Below, piece after piece: positions 45,015 through 50,011 of a DNA stretch of 50,011 nucleotides; within the stretch, counting starts at the first letter, position 1; every line of letters starts with the position of its first letter. The DNA comes from Candidatus Solibacter sp. (GTDB taxonomy: Bacteria > Acidobacteriota > Terriglobia > Bryobacterales > Bryobacteraceae). A program made the position numbers and the translations under genes. The notes below the pieces were generated by a model. It had not been told where the DNA came from, did no database searches, and saw only the letters and a program-made list of their open reading frames with translations. Location: assembly GCA_025361425.1 (NCBI GenBank), contig JANYAH010000085.1, positions 1 to 50,011 of the forward strand, written 5' to 3'.

Positions 45015-46058
45015 ATGACCTCGCCTGAAGTGGTCCTACACATCCTGCGGCCCCGCTGTTATCCAATCCGGCTTTCGCTGGTGGTCCCGATGTACAACGA
45101 GGAAGCGGCCATCCCTATTCTTCGCGCGGCGATCACCAGTTTCATGCGCGAGTTTCCCGCCGAGCCGGAAGTCATTCTGGTGAATGACGGTAGTGCGGAC
45201 GCCACCCTGGTGAAGGTCGCCGAATGGGCCGCCGATGACCCCAGGGTCAAGGTGATCCACCTTTCCCGCAACTTCGGACACCAAATTGCCGCGACCGCCG
45301 GTCTCGATTATGCCACCGGCGACGCCATCGTGCTGATTGACGCCGATCTTCAGGACCCTTTGTGCGTGATTCACGAAATGGTGGAGCGTTACCGCCAAGG
45401 CTACGACGTGGTCTACGGACAGCGCGATGCCCGCGAAGGTGAACTCGCGTTCAAGCGAATTAGCGCCTGGGCCTTCTACAGACTCATGCGGACGATAGTA
45501 GACAGGCGGCTTCCAGTGGACACCGGAGATTTTCGCCTGATCTCCCGGGAGTGTCTGGACGGCCTTCAGCAAATGCGGGAGCAGCACCGGTTTTTGCGCG
45601 GCATGGTGACTTGGGTTGGTTACCCTCAGTGCGCGGTGAAATACCGGCGCAACGCTCGCGTTACCGGAAGCACCAAGTACCCCGTGCGCAAAATGCTAAG
45701 CTTCGCCTGGACAGCAGCCACTTCGTTTTCCACCCTGCCGCTGCAATTCAGCATAGTTCTGGGCATGATCGCGGGACTCTGCGGAATTGAGGAAGCCATT
45801 CGCGCGGTTGCGGCTTCGTTGGCGGGCCGCACGGTTCCCGGTTGGACTTCGTTAATGGTCGTAACCAGCATCCTCAGCAGCGCAGTGTTGATCAGCATCG
45901 GGATCGTGGGGCAGTATGTCGGAAAGATCTATGAAGAGTCCAAGGGCCGTCCGCTCTATCTGGTTGCCCGGACATTCAATATCGCATGTCCGGCAGAGCG
46001 GAACGTGCCCGGCAAGGCCGCGCGGGCGGCGGGTGAAACTCGCGAGTCTCAAGGGTGA
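45015..46058 (+). CDS. GT2 family glycosyltransferase (polyprenyl-phosphate sugar transferase type)
   Basis: The protein has 347 residues. The GT-A domain (about 18-235) holds SLVVPMYNEEAAIPILRAAI, VILVNDGSADATL, IHLSRNFGHQIAATAGLDYA and the metal-binding IVLIDADLQDPL. Two transmembrane helices follow (about 235-260 and 280-305), with the typical LISIGIVGQYVGKIYEESKG near the end. This is the layout of DPM1/ArnC/GtrB-like enzymes, which load a sugar onto undecaprenyl or dolichyl phosphate at the inner membrane. The product could feed the GT-C enzyme seen elsewhere in the window, but that is speculation. It converges with the next gene; the last ten bases overlap. Confidence 0.92.
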   Translation: MTSPEVVLHILRPRCYPIRLSLVVPMYNEEAAIPILRAAITSFMREFPAEPEVILVNDGSADATLVKVAEWAADDPRVKVIHLSRNFGHQIAATAGLDYATGDAIVLIDADLQDPLCVIHEMVERYRQGYDVVYGQRDAREGELAFKRISAWAFYRLMRTIVDRRLPVDTGDFRLISRECLDGLQQMREQHRFLRGMVTWVGYPQCAVKYRRNARVTGSTKYPVRKMLSFAWTAATSFSTLPLQFSIVLGMIAGLCGIEEAIRAVAASLAGRTVPGWTSLMVVTSILSSAVLISIGIVGQYVGKIYEESKGRPLYLVARTFNIACPAERNVPGKAARAAGETRESQG

Positions 46059-47644
46059 CGGGAATAGATTCTGAGCGACCCGCCAGGCCGCGTGAGAGGG
46101 CTCCAACCCAGACCGTTTATGACCGCGTCGGTCACGGCACCAGACGCTCCTTCCCGCACGACAAAACTTAGTTCTGGAACTGCTCCTCCCCCGCTCAATG
46201 CGCCTAACAGCAACTGGCCCGCCGGGTACGGCTGCAACTCACTCCAGCGGTCCGGATGCGCCGGCCGGATCATGATGATCGGCAGATCCATCCACGGCGC
46301 GTTGGCCAGAATCGCCTTGGACCTCCGGAAATAATGGGCTCCGCCCCAGAGGAACGGATCGAACGCCAAACCTTCCGGAGGGGCTGTCTCTTCGCCAATG
46401 ATGAGGCCCACCGATCCAGCCTTCGCCGGGGGGGCATCCAGCACCGGCCTCATCGCTGTAGCGATCCTTGAAACGTTTGCCCACTGCAGCACCAGTACCG
46501 TGCCGGTGGCGCACAAGGCGATCACGCCGGCCGCGAGCGTACACAGGCGCGGGGGACGTAACGCGGCAGCGGCAGCGATCGAAAACACGATCCAGAAAAT
46601 TAGAAAACGGTGCGGAAAAAACCAACTGCCATTGATGGATCCCGGCCCGATGCAAAACAGCAAGAAACAAATCGCGCTGGTTGCCATCATCGCGATCGCG
46701 GCGGAGCTTGCGCGGCCTCCGTGCTTCCAAACGCCCACCAGCAGGGCAAGGCCCGTCATAGCGAGCAGGAACATGAGGCCCGCGCGGTAGGCCAGCGAGG
46801 TGAACGGCACTACGTGCCCGAGTCCCAGCGCGGCGGTTACGGCGTGGATCCAACCAAGGTCTGCGACGAAACTTGGCGCGGAAGGGGCGTGCTGCGAGTG
46901 CGTCACGAACCCGCCGAGCCAAACCGCCGCGGTTCCGCCCATGAGAGCAATCATCGCCAGCGGCCCCCGCCGCGCGCGCAGGGATGACGCCCAAAGCTGG
47001 GACCCGGCCGCGGTTGCGCGCGCAAGATCCGCCACTAAGTGCACTCCGGCAAACAGCAGGAAAACAGCCACCGGCACTGGGTGGGTCAGCAGCATCAAAA
47101 TGAAGCAGGCCAGCAGCGCCGCAACGCGACCTGGGTGCAGCCGCTCCCAGTAGCGGATCCAGAAACCGGACAGAAAGAGCGCTAGCGCCACGCCGATGCA
47201 GTAATTGAGGAACCCCATATACACAAGCTGGCTCATGCAGAAGGGTATTCCGGCGAGCGTCCAGGGGCTGCTCCGTTCCACCACAGACTCCACCAGATAC
47301 TTGAAGCCGTGGCCGAACGCAAAAATATAGCAGCAGACCAGCAGTTTCTCACTTACCGCCGGGGAGAACACCATTTCAAACACCAGAAGCCAGTAATACT
47401 CAAGCGCGTAAGGCGTCAGGAGTGCCTTGATTTCAAAGTGTTGCGCGTATGGCCCTGAGTGCGTTAGTAAGTTCCGGAGGATGTCCACGTAGTAGAGATG
47501 GACAGGCCCATCCTGACTCGGGAACACCGGGGCGGCAAGCACCACCACGGCTGTGCAGACAAGCAGGGCGTTGGCGGCCACGTCCCACAAGATGCCTTGG
47601 CGCGCGCTCAATCGCGCCAGACTACCCGGTCGTCCGCTCACCAT
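46049..47644 (-). CDS. Polytopic membrane protein of unknown function
   Basis: The protein has 531 residues with about ten to eleven transmembrane helices (for example NALLVCTAVVVLAAPVF, VAALLACFILMLLTHPV, FLIFWIVFSIAAAAALR), then a soluble C-terminus of about 130 residues. The first outer loop has FPSQDGPVHLYYVDILRNLL, an acidic loop after helix 1 like that of GT-C glycosyltransferases, so a GT-C-type role is possible. No family is recognised with confidence. The neighbouring GT2 gene on the other strand supports a link to lipid-linked sugars. The frame to ATG 47644 is the natural start. Confidence 0.78.
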   Translation of the reverse strand: MVSGRPGSLARLSARQGILWDVAANALLVCTAVVVLAAPVFPSQDGPVHLYYVDILRNLLTHSGPYAQHFEIKALLTPYALEYYWLLVFEMVFSPAVSEKLLVCCYIFAFGHGFKYLVESVVERSSPWTLAGIPFCMSQLVYMGFLNYCIGVALALFLSGFWIRYWERLHPGRVAALLACFILMLLTHPVPVAVFLLFAGVHLVADLARATAAGSQLWASSLRARRGPLAMIALMGGTAAVWLGGFVTHSQHAPSAPSFVADLGWIHAVTAALGLGHVVPFTSLAYRAGLMFLLAMTGLALLVGVWKHGGRASSAAIAMMATSAICFLLFCIGPGSINGSWFFPHRFLIFWIVFSIAAAAALRPPRLCTLAAGVIALCATGTVLVLQWANVSRIATAMRPVLDAPPAKAGSVGLIIGEETAPPEGLAFDPFLWGGAHYFRRSKAILANAPWMDLPIIMIRPAHPDRWSELQPYPAGQLLLGALSGGGAVPELSFVVREGASGAVTDAVINGLGWSPLTRPGGSLRIYSRHP

Positions 47645-47807
47645 TCGGTGTCCACCGCCGGGATTTCCACTTGCCTACAAGACTGCATTTGGTTCTGGCC
47701 GAAAGATGCCGTTCAGTCGTCGAACAGAATAGCAGGCTGTGAACCGGGATGTCACCGGGCCGGGCGGTTGGGTTGGCCCGCGCCCGGATGAGAGACAATA
47801 ATCGTTC

Positions 47808-49250
47808 GTGTCCGCAACTCTTCAACCCGTCATCGAACGGCGCAGCAGACCGCCCGGATTGTGGTGGCGCTGGGCCGCGGTGCTCATACCCGGCGTCCTG
47901 CTCTACTTTTTCACCCTGCCCGGGATGAACACCGCGCAGGAGCGTTTGGTCGCGATTTTCGCCGCCACCATCATCGCGCTGGTGGCGCAGCCCGTCCGCA
48001 TGGGGGTGAGCGTCCTGCTCGCCATGACGCTGCTGGCGTTGACAGGCACACTCACGCCGGCCAGGGTGCTCTCGGGGTTCGGCAACGTCACCGTGTGGTT
48101 GATCTTCACCGCGTTTCTGTTTTCGCGCGCGGTGACGCAGACCGGGTTCGGCATGCGCGTGGGCTATCTTTTCATCGCACGCTTCGGCCGGACACCTTTG
48201 CGTCTGGGGTATTCCTTGGCCGCGGCGGACCTGGTGCTGGCGCCATTCATCCCGTCGGATACGGCGCGCGGGGGCGGCGTGATCTTCCCGATCACGCGCT
48301 CTGTGGCCAGCGCCTTCGGGTCGGAGCCGGGGCCGACGGCGAGGAAGATCGGGGCGTTTCTGGTGCTGGTATCGTTCCACACGACATATGCGGCCTCGGC
48401 GATGTTCCTCACCGGCATGGCGGCGAATCCGTTGATCGCGGAGTTCGCCCTCAAAATCGGCCACGTGGAACTGACGTGGGGGCGGTGGCTGTTGGGATCG
48501 ATCGTACCGGGGTTGCTAACGCTAGCGATTGTGCCTTGGCTGCTGTTCCGGTTGGTTCGGCCGGAGATTCAGCACACGGAAGCGGCGCGCAGTATGGCGC
48601 GGGAAGAGCTGGCGCGGCGTGGTCCCATGGAGCGGCGGGAGCAGTGGCTGGTGGCCATCATGCTAGGCGTGATGACGGGCTGGGTGACCTCACCGTGGCA
48701 CGGCGTGCCGAATACCTTTGTGGCGCTGACCGGCTTGTGCGCGCTGCTGCTGGCGCGGGTGATCGCGTGGGAAGATCTCTTAGCCGAGCACAGGGCATGG
48801 GATGCGCTGATCTGGTTCGCTCCCCTAATCATGATGTCGGACGCGTTGAATGAGAACGGCGCCATCAAAGTATTGAGCGGCAGCCTGTTTGCGGGGGTCC
48901 AGGGCTGGGCGTGGCCGTTGGCGCTAGCGGCCCTGGTGACGGCCTACTGCTACGTGCACTACGGATTCGCCAGCATGACGGGCCACGTCACGGCGCTCTA
49001 TCCGGCGTTCCTGGCCGCGACCCTGGCCGCCGGCGCGCCGCCGATGATGGCGGCGCTGGCGCTGGCCTACTTTTCCAACTTGAACGCGGCCATGACCCAC
49101 TACGGTACCGGGTCGGCGCCGGTCTTCTTCGGAGCAGGCTACGTACGGCAGGGGGAGTGGTGGCGGTTGGGGTTCGTGATTTCGCTGGTCAATCTGGTGA
49201 TCTGGCTGGGGATTGGGCCGGTGTGGTGGAAAGTGGTGGGGATTTGGTGA
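47808..49250 (+). CDS. DASS/SLC13-type anion transporter
   Basis: The protein has 480 residues from a GTG at 47808. About twelve hydrophobic segments are visible. Conserved parts include NVTVWLIFTAFLFSRAVTQT, PSDTARGGGVIFPITRSVAS, VLVSFHTTYAASAMFLTGMA and, late, AALALAYFSNLNAAMTHYGT. This matches the CitT/SodiT group of divalent-anion symporters or exchangers in the inner membrane, which transport dicarboxylates, citrate or tartrate. The exact substrate is unknown. The metalloprotease gene starts eight bases after its stop, so they are likely co-transcribed. Confidence 0.92.
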   Translation: MSATLQPVIERRSRPPGLWWRWAAVLIPGVLLYFFTLPGMNTAQERLVAIFAATIIALVAQPVRMGVSVLLAMTLLALTGTLTPARVLSGFGNVTVWLIFTAFLFSRAVTQTGFGMRVGYLFIARFGRTPLRLGYSLAAADLVLAPFIPSDTARGGGVIFPITRSVASAFGSEPGPTARKIGAFLVLVSFHTTYAASAMFLTGMAANPLIAEFALKIGHVELTWGRWLLGSIVPGLLTLAIVPWLLFRLVRPEIQHTEAARSMAREELARRGPMERREQWLVAIMLGVMTGWVTSPWHGVPNTFVALTGLCALLLARVIAWEDLLAEHRAWDALIWFAPLIMMSDALNENGAIKVLSGSLFAGVQGWAWPLALAALVTAYCYVHYGFASMTGHVTALYPAFLAATLAAGAPPMMAALALAYFSNLNAAMTHYGTGSAPVFFGAGYVRQGEWWRLGFVISLVNLVIWLGIGPVWWKVVGIW

Positions 49251-49257
49251 GAATCGA

Positions 49258-49809
49258 ATGAAAACCGGAAAACGTTCCGTCTGTCCGCGGTTTCTGTTGC
49301 TGGCGGTGGCGGGGGTTTGCGCAGGGCATGCGGCCGGATTGACGTATTGGGTGGAGCCTTGCACACGTCCGGCGGAGATGGCGTGCAAGAACGGGGATCC
49401 GGACCTGGCACAGTGGGCCATGGAGGCGTGGCAGGCGGCATCGGGTGGCAAACTCCAGGTGGAGCGGACCGCGGAAAAGAATCAGGCGACCGTCAAGATT
49501 TATTGGGCATCGGGCCGCGCCGGATTGTATGGGGAAACTCGCGGCGGGGATGTCTTTGTAAGTCCCGCCGCCGGCGAGGGAATCTTGCGTGAGGCCACGG
49601 TGTACCTGACGTGTCTGCACGAAACTGGCCACGCCTTGGGCTTGAGGCACACGGCGAACTTCGAAGACATCATGTACAACTTTCAATACGGCGGGGATAT
49701 CATTAAATATTCTGCCTGTTATGCACGGAAGTTACAGCGGCGGGAGGACATCCGAAAGCACCCAGGCATGTCCCGTAACGATCAAAAACGTTTAGCTGCC
49801 GGACTGTAA
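49258..49809 (+). CDS. Exported matrixin-like zinc metalloprotease
   Basis: The protein has 183 residues from ATG 49258 (MKTGKRSVCPRFLLLAVAGV, signal peptide to about HAAG). The zinc-binding motif HExxHxxGxxH appears as HETGHALGLRH at about residues 122-132, followed by a Met-turn-like DIMYNFQYGG, as in matrixins. It is small but holds a complete catalytic core. An earlier in-frame ATG at 49213 would lie inside the transporter gene. The stop region overlaps the 3' end of rnpB on the other strand. Its first 33 bases resemble those of the TolC-like gene. Confidence 0.85.
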   Translation: MKTGKRSVCPRFLLLAVAGVCAGHAAGLTYWVEPCTRPAEMACKNGDPDLAQWAMEAWQAASGGKLQVERTAEKNQATVKIYWASGRAGLYGETRGGDVFVSPAAGEGILREATVYLTCLHETGHALGLRHTANFEDIMYNFQYGGDIIKYSACYARKLQRREDIRKHPGMSRNDQKRLAAGL

Positions 49810-50011
49810 GCCGGTTCCTGTACCCTTGCGGGCGGCAGTCATTCATCTTGACCGGCCATTACTGACCGGCTCTAGCGACCTACCCGGAAGTTTAACGGGA
49901 CGGGCCGTCCCTCCTCCCCTATTTGGTCTTGCTCCGCGTGGGGTTTTCCCTGCCGGCAGAATTACTCCTGCCGCGGTGCGCTCTTACCGCACCATTTCAC
50001 CCTTACCCCAC
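49793..50011 (-). ncRNA. rnpB: RNase P RNA, class A, 3' part (partial)
   Basis: The minus strand matches conserved RNase P RNA blocks in the correct order: AAGGGTGAAATGGTGCGGTA, AGAGCGCACCG, CCACGCGGAGCAAGACCAAA with TAGGGG, ACGGCCCGT, CCGGGTAGGTCGCTAGAGCC, AGATGAATGACTGCC and the end GAACCGGCTTACAG. This RNA is the catalytic core that trims tRNA 5' leaders. The 5' part (roughly the first 180 bases, with P2-P8 and the first pseudoknot strand) lies beyond the window. The exact 3' end is uncertain; P1 pairing should extend about 14 bases past the CTTACAG at 49804-49810, so the RNA overlaps the last codons of the metalloprotease gene. Confidence 0.95.

Overview
The window looks like a chromosome segment from a GC-rich Acidobacteriota bacterium, most likely of the Bryobacterales / Candidatus Solibacter type. 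This is inferred from gene content: a TIGR03435-family exported protein, an Oar-like TonB-dependent receptor with an N-terminal carboxypeptidase-regulatory domain, the C-terminus of an ADOP/MacB-type ABC permease, a PEP-CTERM protein, DUF6526- and DUF6807-type proteins, and many Tat- or Sec-exported sugar enzymes. There is no phage, no intact insertion sequence, no CRISPR array and no tRNA in the window. One RNA gene is clear: the 3' part of rnpB (RNase P RNA) at the right edge on the minus strand.

Layout. 1-5.0 kb: permease tail, a MITE-like inverted repeat, a zinc-ribbon membrane protein, two coupled small membrane proteins, a TIGR03435 protein, an EEP-family phosphodiesterase and a PEP-CTERM protein. 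5.6-8.5 kb: a stress-type cluster with a degenerate receiver domain, a tandem universal stress protein, a DUF6526 protein and up to five very small genes (31, 71, 56, 57 and 52 residues), four of them below 60 codons. 8.6-15.9 kb: a pentose/arabinan-type block with an SDR dehydrogenase behind a candidate operator-promoter, a GH127 beta-L-arabinofuranosidase and a large TonB-dependent receptor. 16-24.8 kb: a GT39-like membrane glycosyltransferase, a GHL6-like glycosidase coupled to a second SDR, a YkgJ-type protein divergent from a radical SAM enzyme, a NagB-like deaminase, a YbaK-type deacylase and a cytochrome c. 25.2-31.2 kb: a small Cys-rich protein, then a Gfo/Idh/MocA oxidoreductase, a sugar isomerase/epimerase and a DUF1080 3-keto-glycoside hydrolase that fit a 3-keto-sugar route, then a methyltransferase coupled to a DUF6807 protein. 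31.4-38.3 kb: a LysR regulator divergent from gltB-gltD (glutamate synthase), like the GltC-gltAB arrangement. 38.3-38.8 kb: a Phd/YefM-type antitoxin with a YoeB-like toxin that has lost its C-terminus. 38.8-44.9 kb: a PadR-TolC-RND-HlyD efflux operon. 45-50 kb: a GT2 glycosyltransferase, a polytopic membrane protein, a DASS anion transporter, a matrixin-like metalloprotease and rnpB.

The most unusual theme is a dispersed family of short hairpin repeats. About nine copies sit against stop codons or between converging genes, with a core resembling GGTGGGACAG(A/G)CC followed by a self-complementary arm. Repeat-like DNA also appears inside genes. Two unrelated exported proteins (the TolC-like porin and the metalloprotease) begin with a nearly identical 33-base segment. 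The HlyD adaptor encodes part of its signal peptide with a perfect repeat hairpin. The YoeB-like toxin loses homology about ten bases before a repeat copy. This suggests the repeats reshape gene ends in this genome.

Coordinates and translations were read by eye. Family assignments rest on recognised motifs and not on database searches.
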